A DNA stretch of 64,000 bases from Biscogniauxia marginata (taxonomy: Eukaryota; Ascomycota; Sordariomycetes; Xylariales; Xylariaceae), in the NCBI GenBank assembly GCA_022695795.1, contig MU404085.1, forward strand, positions 195,597-259,596. Direction: 5' to 3'. A model generated the notes under the pieces. That model worked only from the letters and a program-made list of their open reading frames with translations, was not told the DNA's origin and ran no database searches. How positions within the stretch are numbered: the first letter of the stretch is position 1; each line of letters starts with the position of its first letter. Shown here one piece after another: positions 10,081-22,313 of this stretch. The position numbers were made by a program, and so were the translations under genes.

Positions 10081-13000
10081 TTTGAATAACACAACCTCCT
10101 TCGTCGAGTTCAAAAAAAGATGTATGGAGAATTCCCTGTTCTAGGAGCGAGTGGTTATTTTATATCAACGACACGGGCGTAATAACAGAAACCAAATATT
10201 AGTTGGAAGCAAGAATAGCGAGTGATCTTGTCTCCAAGCTAGAAAAAAAACGACAGTTGGTTTTACCCTTCAGGGAAACGAAAGTGGTTATAGAAAGAGA
10301 GTCTTGGGGAGGATAGAGAAATATCATGCTGATAGCCGCAGCGGGAGACAGGAATATATAGAAACCATGATGGGTGGCTGTGAACCAGTCGTTTGCGAGG
10401 CCCGACGGACGACGGCCCAGCACATACATGCAGCCCAGCATGCAGGAGTCTTCAAGACATCCATGTCGGGGCCACTGAATCTGATCCAGGATCGAGAAAA
10501 GCTAGTCCACAGGGTGGCCTGCAAATAGGCGAAGTCCATCGAAAGAGGCATGGCTGATGGCAAGCTAGCCGACGAGTGGATGTCGGTGCTTGTAATAGAA
10601 AGGGGCCAGATGCGACAATGGCGTCAAGGGGTCATGTACTGTATGTACAGTGGATTGATGTGAGCGAAGGATAGGTAGCTCCAACTCCACAGCGTCAAGC
10701 TGATTCGAGCGGCCACTGAGCGCGCGGTTGTCATTCGGGGATGTCTTGGATGCTCAGGGTTGCAGGGTTGTATTTTCAGGGGGGGGCCGAAGGGACCTGA
10801 TCAGGGAACCGCTGCAATCTATCCGGATTCACAGTGGGGCGCCCGATTTCCCCCCTCGATTAGGCTAGTCACACTGCGGTCAGAGCTCCTAGCCAGCCAA
10901 TAGCAACCCTCTAGCAGAATGGATTGGGTTAACTCGGGGGGCCTCTCTTCCATTTTCGTATGTACTAAATCACTAAATCTGTACGTGGTAATTCAAGCGT
11001 GGTGGACTAGACGAAGACACTGGACGAAGACAACTCACACATCCGGTTTTTAGAAATGCAAGCGGGACGTCTTCTCTGCAGGTTGTAAGTAAGCGACTGC
11101 CAGTAAGATTAGGATCCCAGGAAGACTACGAGTACACTATGAAGGATTGGTGAGAACGAAACAGGAACCCCAAGCCAACGAAAACCGAAAAGTAAAACAT
11201 AGCGACTGAAATCCCACCTAGCTTACAACAGGTCGTATGTAGTAGGTATTTGGGTATTGGTTCGGGTTAATTTTTTTTTTCTTCTAGTTGCGTTACCTTG
11301 CATGACGAGTTAGACTGTCAGATAGATGAAAATAAACAGCCATCGCCGGCCATCCCTAGTGGCACTTCACTTGTCTTTTCGAGAACCGAAGGTTTCGCCG
11401 TTGTGGTGTTGAACCTGAAACGAGCATAGCCACTTGGGCTTGCAGGTCTAATGCAGGTACACAGCGACCTTAAGGTTGTATCCTCTAACCAGGGGTCGCA
11501 GCTAGGTAGTGTAGACTAAATGATTGGATGTCCTTGATCTTCTGAACTTTTCTTTTTGTAGATTCGTGTAGAGTAGGTAGAGTTTTCGGTACAAATGTAG
11601 ATTCCTCTCCAGACGAAAATCGTATCTGTCAAAAAAGGGTGCATAGGATAATCACATACCGCGAAAGGATCATCGACAGACAACTACCTTGCGAGTAGAT
11701 TTAACAGGGCTGGCATTACTAAGAGCGCATGCCTGTTGCTATTTTAAGACATAAAAACAAGTAAGAATTCAAGGATGATAGGAATATTAGCATGTACATA
11801 CAACAGGTTCACCGACGACCGAACAATCCGAGATATGTTTTAAGCATACACCCACATACACCGTTATGTTCTAACTCAGGGATGGGAGAGTCGCTAACAA
11901 TGCCCCTCGGAGCCACAATGGCAAAGGCAAAGTAAAGGAGGGGATGGAAAGTTTTCATGCGCGGGTTGGTTAAGACATCGCCAGCTCTAGTTAGACGGTA
12001 GTCATCCAATCATTCAAGATCGGACGACTCGGCAGGGAAGAAAATGAGCGAACCCTATGCGGTATACACCTACACACATAGGTAGTATACCATAGAAAAT
12101 AATATCCCGAGACCCCGCACAACAGCTCATAAATAAGGGGTAGCATCACTAGCTTGATAGATTGTGACGATGTGGTGTCAAGCTTATATGGGGAGAATGG
12201 ATGTGTTTGGACAGATGAATAGTCAAGTCAGCTCACCTCGACGTGGTAGATACATAGGCAATGAATGACCTTTTCCTAGAGCTGTTGATGTTTTCACTCC
12301 CGGACCAGCGGGCTCTTGCATCTATGCCGGAGAGGCCCCGCGAATTCGCACTTGAGAGGTCTAGCCGACGACAAGGTGTTAAAGCAGCCAGCGAGTGAGT
12401 GTGGTCGAGAGGGGAGACGCGCGGATAGCCACAAAGAAATCAAGGCAGCGGAAAGTAGCGAACTGCGATCGACTTGGTTTCCCTTTTGGGGGGAGCTTCT
12501 CCCGAATCGATTGGTAATTGGTCCTAGCGCTGTGATCTGGCCCAAGGATGTTAACAAGGGGGGAAGAGGGATAGCAGGGGGTCTCCCCAGGGTCCCCTTT
12601 TTCTTTCCGCACGCTTTTTCACAGGGGCCAAGACTAACCTAGGAGGCTCTCAGGTGCTGTGTCTGTTTCACCTTGCAGCCAGTAGGACATTTAAGCACAA
12701 CTACCCTATGAAGCCATGGTTTCATAACTTCTCTTCCAGCTTCCTTAACTACCGTTCGGGTGGGTTTTTTTTTTCTCTTTTGATACCTTATTTGAGTTCC
12801 CTTCCCCTTAGCGAGGTTGGCATCACAATCGGTTCAGGACATCACTTCCTACATGTAGTGCGCTGTCTGGGGTGCTGCCCTGTTCTGTCGGCATCGTCTC
12901 CCAAAGAAGAGGAACATGACGTCGAATAGAACCACCACATATCCGTGCTATAGCCAGCATTGTGCTTAAGAGCCAAGAGACTAGGAATTCTGACTAGTAC

Positions 13001-13442
13001 ACAGTAGTAGGAGGACCCAGAAAATGTCGAATACGAGCTCAAGAAAGCAAACTAAAAGAGCCGCATTTCACCTGAGACCTACCCATGGAAAAATACAACA
13101 CTGCCAGGTTTACAGAGCTTCTTCCACTGAAGTATGTACACTAATAGATAGGTCCGCGAAGGCCTCATCCGGATTCCGGAATTTGCGACTATTCAATAAC
13201 CTCAAGTTGCTAAAAAAGAGCTCGTGCCCATCCTATCTTACTCTACCTAGATAGTCAACTCGATATTAACAACGAAACGACCGCCCTAAGTGTGGCGACC
13301 TTAGCGGCGGAAAACTCGGACGCCATCTCAAGTCTCCCAAGTGCTGAATCTCATCCTGCCTCGTGCACGTTGTGGTTCGTGTCAGAAAGGGCCAGAGCGA
13401 GCTGTTTCCGCTTCCTCATCTCTTTCAGGTGAACTAAGTTAA

Positions 13443-13469
13443 GTGCATGCATGCGTGCGTGCGTGCGTC
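13443..13469. repeat. (GCAT/GCGT)n microsatellite
   Basis: Tandem four-base units: GCATGCATGC, then GCGTGCGTGCGTGC. Non-coding. Confidence 0.85.
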
Positions 13470-15945
13470 GAAAGCCTGTGCGTTTTCTGTATGTAGTCAA
13501 TCAATCCAGCTGGTGGGGAAGGGGAGAGTAGGAGCCTCAAACCAAAAGGCATCTCGCGATCGAATATCAACTTCATTGGTCTTCGCTCAACTGTTTAGGT
13601 AATATGTTGCTTTACTTTTGCGCTCGGTAGACTAAGACCACGATCTGATTCGGTCGATCCAGATGCCATCGCCCCAGAATAAAACCCTTCATCTGCCCAC
13701 TGTTATTTGCAGACTTTTCCCATCACCGACCCGAAAGATGCTTGCAGCTCTTCAAGGACCGAGGCCGCCCAGTCGCTTACTTTTAAGAGATTCCAACTTT
13801 ATATTTCCCTGTCAAGGGGTCCCGTCGGCAACTTCCCGCTGTGTGTAGGTAGGTATATGTAATCGGAACCCGGGCCCTGATACCTAGGTCAATCCTCACC
13901 CCCTAGAACAACGTTCCAGCATCGAAACTTCAGGATTCATTATTTGTTAATATTTTATTTTTGCAACTCGATGGACTGACTGCTCGAAAGGGGGGCTGTA
14001 TTGGCTCTATGACTCCAAAGCTACATCATCTATGTATATATAATTTCTCTTTGATAACATCTTTGATGCTGTAAAGAGCAACATAACCTCTAAATCGTTT
14101 TCAAAGGAACCGTTGTTGCGGGGCCAGGGGGGTCGGCAACCTAGTCATGCCCACGTGGGGAAGATCAATGGTTAAAGGGGGGGACCCTTGGCTCTCTTCC
14201 TAAGGGTCTTGCAACCGGGCGATCGCTGATCGATCATGGATTTCTGCGTTTCGAAAGATCGCCGCCTCAGTATTGCCGGGGGCCTCCAAAGATGGGACTG
14301 CCTATAAATTCCTAAGTACAGGTGATAGGTATTTATGTTGAGTTTCTCGAGGTCATCCATAGATAGATGTTCAATTGTAACTCTACATAGGAACGCATCG
14401 CACAGAGCCTCCTGTTCTTAGTTAATGCTTCTATAAACAATCACCTATTACTCTTATATTTCTATCATCCTATAACCTAATAACAAGGTTACTCCTATAC
14501 TCCTTATATTGAAGCTATCCTCGTATTCACAGTGATATATATACCTAGGTATGGTAAACCTACTCTCTACCATGGAATGTGGGTATGTACATACAGCCGA
14601 ATCATCAGTGCAGATATAGGGAGGTATTCTATCTATAAATTCAATCAGATCAGTTCCTTGAAATATCATCAATGCGTTCTGTATGTACCAACAAGCATCA
14701 ACCTAAGCTTTTCCCGACGATCACCACCGTAACCTGTGCACCCCGCAGCTCGGCATCTAAGCTTGGAAGTAGAACCCGTCCGCTCGGGGTTGACTTGAGT
14801 TTTTTTTTTAATTCTGTGATGTGCATATGTGTACTCAGCCCCGCGGCATGAAATTCATGCGTTTCTTCTTAAATGTTCTATGTACATAACACGAGAAAAG
14901 AAGACTACGGTGCGATTCCCAGATGCGGACACCTAAAACAATCTTGAACAAAACCTACATACCGTATTGTAATGGAAAAATTTAGCGCGTATCAATGTAG
15001 GGTATGGTCGTACGACAAGTATAGAGGATATAATATTTAGGAGGTGGCTATGCTACATGTATTTTGTCTGTGTTGGTTGTTTCCGCCTTGCTTTTTTTGT
15101 TGTTGTTTTTTTTTTTCCCTTGGCGAAAACCAGGTTATAGATCACATCAAATACAACTCGCTCAGTCGCATCAACCTCCCCCTCCGTCACTCTCACATTA
15201 CCCCCTTAAATGAATCACCAGCCACGGCTTGATGAAATACGAGAAAAAACTACACAATCACAAAACATTTCAGTTTTTGAGTCGAGGAGAAGATGGGACT
15301 GTGCCTAATTCCCACGTCTCATCCTCACATCTACCTATACGTGAAACGCAGATTTGAATACAATCACATCCTTCTCAGAAAGAAAAGGACGTGTGATCTG
15401 TTACGCTGACATACCAGACCTAGCCAAGGCGGGAAGAGGCTTCGCGACTCCATGCCTACTGCTCACGTACGCAGCAAACCTCATGGGGAACCTTACCTGC
15501 AGATGTGGAAATTGAACAGTGCTACCTTTGACAGCATGTTGTAGCCACATCGACCCCAAGGTTACTTCTATTCCTTCTCACTGAAAGCCAGCCTCCTCCG
15601 TGTCCATTGTATCTGTAGGTAATAAAATGAACACATTTCGCATCGGCACCGATAAAAGTCGTATAAGCAAGCCTCTTTCATTTCGCGAAGCCGTCGAATC
15701 CAATCCAGAGTCTCCATGTAACACTTCTCATCCTACGTACAGCGGCATGGCACGGCACGGCATGGTAAGTAAGTGTAAGCCAGCAGTAACTAATCATAGT
15801 CTCGTCCACGATCCTCGGTCCCTCTTCCCAATTTCCGCCGCCGTCGCCGCCGCCACCTTTTTTCACCACCACATCAGCCCGAAGCTCAATAGGTAGAAGG
15901 AATAAAGGGAGAGGAGGCTGATGAACGGCCTTTATCTGCATGCGT

Positions 15946-15967
15946 GTAGGTAGGTAGGTAGGTAGGT
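15946..15967. repeat. (TAGG)n microsatellite
   Basis: Five tandem TAGG units. It is one of many short TAGG/CCTA runs in the intergenic DNA of this window. Confidence 0.9.
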
Positions 15968-16454
15968 CCATAGCATACAGTTAGGGTCAAGATTTATAGG
16001 TGCTTCGCATTACCTCTTAGCCGCCAACTGCAAGCGCCCTCGAAGAGAATAAAATCCACAAGGTACGGTAACGAAATATGTCCGGCGGCTAGAGGCAGCA
16101 CTGCAAGAATCCTTTAGTTCGAGCATGTAACTCATATCACACCACCGCAAGTAGATATTACAACAGTGATCTACACCGGGTAGTAACACAGCGGGTGTTC
16201 TCCTTTTAGCGTCTTTTCAGTTTTCCTTTCTATCTTCAGCCGCCCCCGTGTTGCATTCGCGCGTAACGCACGAACCCCTCACGTCACATAGATTATTGTA
16301 TATGTCCCTGAGGTTTCGTATGCCCAAGAGCGAACTAACATGTTATATCGTAATTACCCTGAATACTCAATCAACCACCCACTAAACTCTCGTAAGTTAG
16401 ATAGTTAGGTAGTTACCTAGGTAAGTGATGGTTTAACCGCCGCCCTCATCATCC

Positions 16455-18523
16455 TCATCCTGCCTGCTGCATCCTCCTGAACCTCTCTTCCGCGGCTCTC
16501 GCCCTCCTCTCGCGATCGAGCTTCATCCTCTGCTCAGGTGTGAGACCGCGCGCCTCCTCTTCGCGCCTCTCCTGCGCCGACTTTTGCGCGCCGGCCTCGA
16601 GCAAGCTCCTCGGCCCGCGCGCCTTATTACTGCCGCCGTCGGGGACCCTGGGGCCTTCGCGCTGGAGACGCTGCTCCTCGGCCTTGCGCCGCTCTGCTTC
16701 CTTCTTGTCGTTCTCCGCGCGCTCGCGCTCGTCGCGCTTCTCAGCCTCCGCCCGCGTCAGCGCCGGCGGCACCCGCGCTGCCTCCCAGTCCCACCTGCCC
16801 TCGCCCAGCTCGTCGCGCGATACCCGGAAAGCGTCCCGAGTCGCGCGGTCGCCGGCGAGTTCAAAAGCCGTCTTTCCTTCTCTGTTCTTGATTGTGGGGT
16901 CCGCGCCCCCTTTGACCAGCAACCCGGATACGAGCGGAACTGAGTTCTGGCTCGCTGCTAGGTGTAGCGGCGTGGGGGCATGGTAGTTCTGTTGGGTATC
17001 GGCTGGTTGGAATTGAAAGTCGGGTGATAGGTCGTTGCTCTTGAGATAGGAGACGATCGCCGGCAGTTTTGACCGCCGGATGAAAGCTTGAAGTTGTGAG
17101 GTGTGAAGCAGCGCCGTCTCCTCTTCTTCAGTCAGCTTAGGGGCGGCCGGCTTTGAAGGTTTCGCATGAGTCGCCTTTGCTGGAGTCTCTTGTTGGGTGG
17201 TCTCCGTCGCCGGGTCAATCTCCCGGACTTTAAGTCGCGTGAGCTCGATAAAAGACCGCATCAGCTCATTCTGAGTTGCTCTCCTAGTGCTAAAAGGGAA
17301 CCCCCGTATCCGCGGATCATTCGCCCGTAATACCTGCTCTTCGTAGGGACCAAAGAGCGTCCTCCGATTCGTAGCCCCCGTTGCTCGAATGAAGAGCAAT
17401 TCCGACGTGTCCAGGAGACGCTTCCAGTCCTGTAAAAGAAGGCGAACCTCGTCGGTGAGAGCCTGCTCGTTGTACCGACGGATGCTAGAACCAGCAGAGT
17501 GGGCATTACCCTTTGCATTATCGTTCGCAGACTGAGAACCACCCTGTTTCCGCCTTGTAGTATAGCGATGGAAGGTCTTGTGTGCAAGAACTGTCGCCTC
17601 CCTATTCAATGGCCCAGCTGACCCATGTTTTGTCTGCCGCGGTGCCAGTGAAACGACCATAGCTGCGAAATGACCTCCACCGATCATACACAGGAAAATA
17701 TGCGGTCCCTTGTAGACTGCAGGAGTCAAGTTCCCATCTGGACTTGGCTTTGGCGCGGCTATAGGATCCAGCTGCTTCCTCTTGACCATGTCCACTATTT
17801 CGGTTTCGTTCTTTGATTCTTCGGATGTAAATATCGCTCGGTAGATTCCAAAATAGTTATTTGCAGGGAGCAGTGGCGAGCTAAACCATAGCAAGGGCGG
17901 TTTGCCACTGCCTCTCTGCTTCTTCTTGGCGGACCCATCATCTTCCTCGTCCCCGTCTGCATTATTATTGTTGGTATTATTTCGGCTTCTATCGGCCAAG
18001 GTGGCTTGTTTCTTCAGCAAGGTCCTCAGGGTGCTCTCCTTGCCGCGGCCGGCCTCGTCGTCTTCGTCCTCCGTGTCGGGAGAATCCGACCCCGAAAGAC
18101 TCTCGTCCAGATCTCCGATGAGTTTCTCGAACTCTGTCTCGGACACGGGCTTCAGTCCCCTCAGCTTCTGCTTCAAGTTGTAGTGGTGCCAATCGGACTT
18201 GAGGTGGCTTCGTTGGTCTTGCACGCTAGCGAACGACAGTCCACACAGCGAACATGCTTGCGATCCTACGGGGTTGTCTGAGGAAGAGCTTCGAGATGGG
18301 TCGTTTAATGGTGTCTGGGACGACGAGGGCGCGCTTGTGTCCGGGTTTGGCGAGTCGGCGCCCTCTTTGACAGTGAGGGTGGAGAGGACCTCGTGCGGCA
18401 GATGGTAGACTACGGTGGCGGGGTTGAGGTTAGACAAACGAGATGAGAACTGCGACTGACGTCTACGGATAATATCATACCGTATAGCGGTCTCTTGAGC
18501 AGGTCGTCGGATCTTTGTTCCAT
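16455..18523 (-). CDS. VMS1: Vms1/ANKZF1-type peptidyl-tRNA hydrolase of ribosome quality control
   Basis: Releases nascent chains from tRNA on stalled 60S subunits and counters Rqc2-driven CAT tailing; it also binds Cdc48/p97. The frame open from 18626 is misleading. An intron at 18410-18480 (GTATGA donor, CTAAC branch, GTAG acceptor) joins exon 18481-18523, starting ACCATGG, to the main exon and gives the conserved LLKRPLYVYHLPHEVL. The corrected protein has 665 aa. In order: a C2H2 finger (C67, C70, H83, H89); an acidic linker; the VLRF1 release-factor-like domain with GGGHFA and the GGSQSA loop (Q307 would be the catalytic Gln); ankyrin repeats at about 490-537 (TPLHLAASQN, GADPTIKNREGKTAFELA); and a charged Arg/Glu helix ending ERFRRMQQAG, a VIM-type p97-binding tail. 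Its head faces the gene at 19522. The family call is firm. Confidence 0.93.
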
Positions 18524-19521
18524 GGTCAACGACGACGACGTCAATTCCCTGCTCTTCGAGACGTTGTGATAATATTTGGTGTGGGTTTAGGTAAAGGCAG
18601 GATGACGAAAGAACCGCGAGTTTCAAGCTAGCTGAGGTATTGCTGTATAGTGGGGGGGGGGGGGGCCACTAGTGGCTAGGTATTCATTAAATACATATTC
18701 AGTAAAGAACACAGCCCGCCGTTTTATCCGGTCGTGACTCAACCGGCCAGTACGAAATGTCTCTTCTACCTTACTACCCACCTGCATCATTCTGATTCAT
18801 CATGATCAGCCTCAACATCTACGGCTGACTATTTCGCCTTGAAATGAAAACTATCACTATACAACTAAATCCGAGCCTTATTTGTTTCTAATGAATAACC
18901 GGAACAACTACTTTCATGGTGTAAATAATGAGTGCATATAAGTTAGGTAGGTAGTAAGCATATCATCCCGGTCAGTATACTTCATCTCGGCTCAACATCA
19001 TTCAGAAGAAACCCCTTTTGTTATTCACCGGCAACTCCACCGATCCATTGTCTTATAAGTATTAGATAAAGCAACCCAAGATCAACAAATCAATCCACTT
19101 ATACACCTAATAAGGGGGTATCGTTTGTCGTAGCAGTATCTGCACAAAGAACCCGGCTTCTCCCATCAAACAATGTCCCTGTATAGGTGGCTTTGACATC
19201 AACAACTCAAGGGCATTGTTGCCCTCCCCTTTGATGTAGACAATGAGACCGCTTCGAACTTGATACATACATAAACCCTCGAGGAAGGCCTCTCAAAATT
19301 ATCAAATCTTCACATCCCAATAATCACTCGATATCGTTGACAGGCTCAACTTCCCAACCTAGGAGGAGATTATATCGTCTTTCCTGGGTATTTCTCTATC
19401 CACCTCTTTTTTCTTTTTTTTCTCTCTTCGTATATATAACTCGTCTCGTCTCGTCTCTCCTCAGCTTTCCCTTTTCTCGTAGCGACACGTAGCGACTAAA
19501 TAAACCGACCCGTAAGCCAAC
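18524..19521. promoter_or_regulatory. Shared 1-kb divergent promoter region between VMS1 and the Cys-rich gene
   Basis: The two flanking genes start outward from this stretch, so it must hold both promoters and both 5' leaders. The right end is strongly pyrimidine-rich (about 19400-19490, with TTTTCTTTTTTTTCTCTC and repeated CGTCT), typical of leaders of well-expressed fungal genes. A run of 14 G lies at 18652-18665. No specific factor site can be assigned. The 723-codon frame starting at 18626 is read-through of the VMS1 leader and intron, not a gene start. Confidence 0.6.
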
Positions 19522-21303
19522 ATGTGTAACTGCCAGCGTATCACGTACCGGTGCGCATGTCGTCACAAGGAGCGAAAGATCCAGCGGTGCTGGTCGTACG
19601 ACTTTAAGAAGAACAACCTCTGCTTTGCGGCCATCATGCCTACATGTAAAGCGCATAAGCGGCACGTCAAGCTCGACCGGATTTGCGACATGTGCAATGA
19701 GTACTTCTCCACGCGCTACAGGAGCAAGATGATCGTCGACAGTATCGTAGCTAAGTTCCTTGCATATAAGGAGGCGAAGGGCTGGGGAAAGAAGCCCCTC
19801 GATCCTCATATGGTTCCACGTGAGGCCTATATCAGCGTCGCTGACCTTGCCAGGCTATACGAGATTTACGGTCACCGAGCGCAGCCCTCGGCCGGCTATC
19901 ACCCCGGAACCCCCCTGAGGTTCCAGCCTGCTGCCGGTCTCCAGACGCCGTTACCAACCCAGCTCCGGCCCCCTCCGCCGGTTCACCGGACTCAGATCCA
20001 CGAGAAACGCGTCAAGCCCTACGAGATGCCTGCGCGGTCAGCCATCGTCAGCGCTGACAGCTTCGAGCTCGCAGCTCAAGGCGCGCTACCCGATGAATAC
20101 TACGTTTCCGGTGGTAGGAGCCCTGATATCCGTCCCTACCGCCCGCCTGTCGTTACTGAGTACGGCACCAATGAACCCATTGACCTTTGTGATCTTGTTG
20201 AATCTGACTCCGAGTTTGAGGGCTACGACCCCAGGTTCTACGGCCAACAAGTGCAATTTGCCACACCAGGGAGCATGGACTATAGCCGCGGCCTCGAGCA
20301 AGCAAGTAAGCAAGTCACCCCGGAAGAATTCGTTCTCCCGGAGCTCAGGCACCTCGCCGCTGACCAGTACAGGGATCTGCCCAGCGCGCAGTCCTCGGAG
20401 TTCTCGTTCCTGAAGCACCCGAAGCCCAAGACGAAGCTCCGGAAACGCGCCGAGCCCGGCCGCCGGCGGAAGTCCAAGCCCGACCCGGACGCGAATTCCG
20501 CCATCACGCTGGTCAAGAACCTCACGGCCATGGCGGAGACGATCCGGATCTCCGGGTACCCGAACCCCGAGAGCCCCAAGTACCCGGACGTCCCTCAGAT
20601 CAGTGCCGTGCCCCGGGTCCCGAGCTGGCGGCAGAAGAAGAACTCCTTTATCCCGGCCCCTGCGGAGAAGGAGGAGGAGAAGAACGGGGAAGATACACGT
20701 GCGGTGCAGCAGAGCAACGACAGCAGCGGCGCCGGTAAAGCCAAAGGTAAGGAACCCGCCAGCAGCTCCACCCCGTTCCTCCACCCCCGAGCCCCAGCCC
20801 CAGCCCCAGCACCTCAACCCGGGCAACCCCAACCTCAACCTCCCCCTCGCCCCCGCCGCCAACCCCTCCGCACCGCTTTCCCCTCGACCTACTACGTGCT
20901 CACGGAGCCCGGCCCGGCCTCCGCGCCCGGCATCTCCATAGCGCGCGTGCACTCGCCCTCGCAGTCGCACGTCGTGGTGCCCCCGCCGCAGCGTCTCGAG
21001 GGCGTGCTCATCCCCCACCAGCACCAGCACCGACAACAAGCAGCAGCGGTAGCGGTAGCGGGAGAACGACGAGACCTCTTCTTCCGCGAGCTCGGCCTCC
21101 CGTCGGACGTGCACGTGCACGGGTGCCGGTCGGCTCCGCCCGTGCTGGTCTCGGTGCGGGCGCCCGCGCCCAACTTCTCGTGCGCGGTGCAGGCCCTGTG
21201 TTTCTGCTCCGGCTCCGGCTCTGGGGCGAGGGTGGGGGAGAAGTGTCCGTCGTGCGCGGAGAGGGAGAGGTTGGGGGATGAGCTGCAGATGGATTGGATT
21301 TGA
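19522..21303 (+). CDS. Unrecognised Cys-rich, largely disordered protein
   Basis: Single exon, 593 aa. I do not recognise the family. The N-terminus is compact and rich in Cys and His: C2, C4, C11, C13, H15, C23, C34, C42, H45, H48, C55 and C58. The doubled CxC pairs and a final CDMC suggest metal binding. A plausible folded region with YISVADLARLYEIYGH runs to about residue 115. The rest is low complexity: Pro-rich (APAPAPAPQPGQPQPQPPP), basic (KLRKRAEPGRRRKSKP) and Gln/His-rich, ending in a second Cys cluster (NFSCAVQALCFC, KCPSCAERERL). The start is chosen because the Cys pattern begins at residue 2 and a pyrimidine-rich leader precedes it. It is divergent from VMS1 and tail-to-tail with RQC2. 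It could be a nuclear or RNA-associated zinc protein; that is a guess. Confidence 0.85.
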   Translation: MCNCQRITYRCACRHKERKIQRCWSYDFKKNNLCFAAIMPTCKAHKRHVKLDRICDMCNEYFSTRYRSKMIVDSIVAKFLAYKEAKGWGKKPLDPHMVPREAYISVADLARLYEIYGHRAQPSAGYHPGTPLRFQPAAGLQTPLPTQLRPPPPVHRTQIHEKRVKPYEMPARSAIVSADSFELAAQGALPDEYYVSGGRSPDIRPYRPPVVTEYGTNEPIDLCDLVESDSEFEGYDPRFYGQQVQFATPGSMDYSRGLEQASKQVTPEEFVLPELRHLAADQYRDLPSAQSSEFSFLKHPKPKTKLRKRAEPGRRRKSKPDPDANSAITLVKNLTAMAETIRISGYPNPESPKYPDVPQISAVPRVPSWRQKKNSFIPAPAEKEEEKNGEDTRAVQQSNDSSGAGKAKGKEPASSSTPFLHPRAPAPAPAPQPGQPQPQPPPRPRRQPLRTAFPSTYYVLTEPGPASAPGISIARVHSPSQSHVVVPPPQRLEGVLIPHQHQHRQQAAAVAVAGERRDLFFRELGLPSDVHVHGCRSAPPVLVSVRAPAPNFSCAVQALCFCSGSGSGARVGEKCPSCAERERLGDELQMDWI

Positions 21304-22313
21304 GTCAGTTGAAATGGATCGAGAGAAAAAACAGACAGAGAGAGAGAGTGAGTGAGTGAGGTGAGTTATTTCAGTTTTGGGAGGGAGGTTTGTTTTTCCC
21401 CCGTTGTCCTATACGGTAGGTAGGTAAGGCTTCGAGGCCCGGCCACCGCGCGGATCAGAACACTTTCTTTTCTTTTTCTTCCCGAGGCAATGCCGTTTGC
21501 CGTGTAACGCTATAAACTGTATTACCATCCGGGGAGGCGTATTTGTAATATCAAGGTAAGTGTGTATTTGAGGTTCGGGTGTCTGGACATTATGGCACTA
21601 CTTTATTTGTAGTTGCTATTGTCCCTGTCCTCCCCCCCGTGCGTGGACTGCTCTGGATAGCATCCGCGTATATCTTCTATATACTATACCTCATCCTTGT
21701 AGAATGTATGTGTATATTGTATTTTACATATTAATAGATAGGCCCTATCTACTCATTCTTTATCTCCCCCCTTTTGGTTCCCTTGTATCTTGTGCGATAG
21801 TGATGCGTCATTTCTTCAGTGAACTTCCTACGTGAGCTATGAACTCGATCCATATAGAATAAATAGATACTGGAGGGACCCAAGTATTGTGACTAAATGA
21901 ATACGTGACATGATTTAATGGCCAGTGTCCCCTGACCTCGGATCTAGTTTCATATATCTCTATACCACCATCCCTCATGTCGCGGGCATATGTGTATGTA
22001 GATAGATGAGCAATGGGAATGTTCTCCCATTGGCTATTGTTCTACGAATAACTATCTTGAACCATCATTTTTACCCCAAGAGCTACGATACTACGGTGGC
22101 TATGCCTCGCGGATCAGCATCATCTTAGGGACTGGACTTAGTTACATGTTCTGTAATCTGACTTGAGCAGTCTATTTATTGTAAGTTTTGACTAGCTGTA
22201 AAACAACAGGTTCATATCCCATATCACTGTCGGCATTTTCTACACAAGGTGAGGCTCAAAACTTTTTATATGTATACCTGTATATACATATTTGATGCAG
22301 CCAAGGGCATTCG
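21304..22313. other. Convergent intergenic region, two 3' flanks
   Basis: It lies between the ends of the Cys-rich gene (plus) and RQC2 (minus), so it should hold both 3' UTRs and poly(A) sites. A (GA)n/(GTGA)n-like tract lies at 21335-21365. No open frame or RNA gene is seen. Confidence 0.7.

Larger units (their letters stand above)
10081..16454. other. Gene-free stretch of 6.4 kb
   Basis: The first few hundred bases should hold the promoter and leader of the minus-strand CFEM-like gene; a TATATAA-like sequence reads on the minus strand near 10150. Beyond that there are only short frames with no gene-like composition, no introns that join them, and no recognisable domains. I found no tRNA or rRNA. 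Simple repeats lie at 13443 and 15946, and single copies of TAGGTAGGT are scattered. The last part is the 3' flank of the Vms1 gene. Confidence 0.6.

Noticed and set aside
15946..15967. TAGG runs as interstitial telomere repeats
   Set aside because: The unit is four bases (TAGG), not TTAGGG, and the runs are short and dispersed.
18524..18626. Start of VMS1 at 18626
   Set aside because: It adds residues unlike the family and reads through a consensus intron; the spliced start at 18523 gives the conserved N-terminus.
20086..21120. 344-codon minus-strand frame
   Set aside because: Shadow of the Cys-rich gene at 19522; the composition reflects GC-rich third positions on the other strand.
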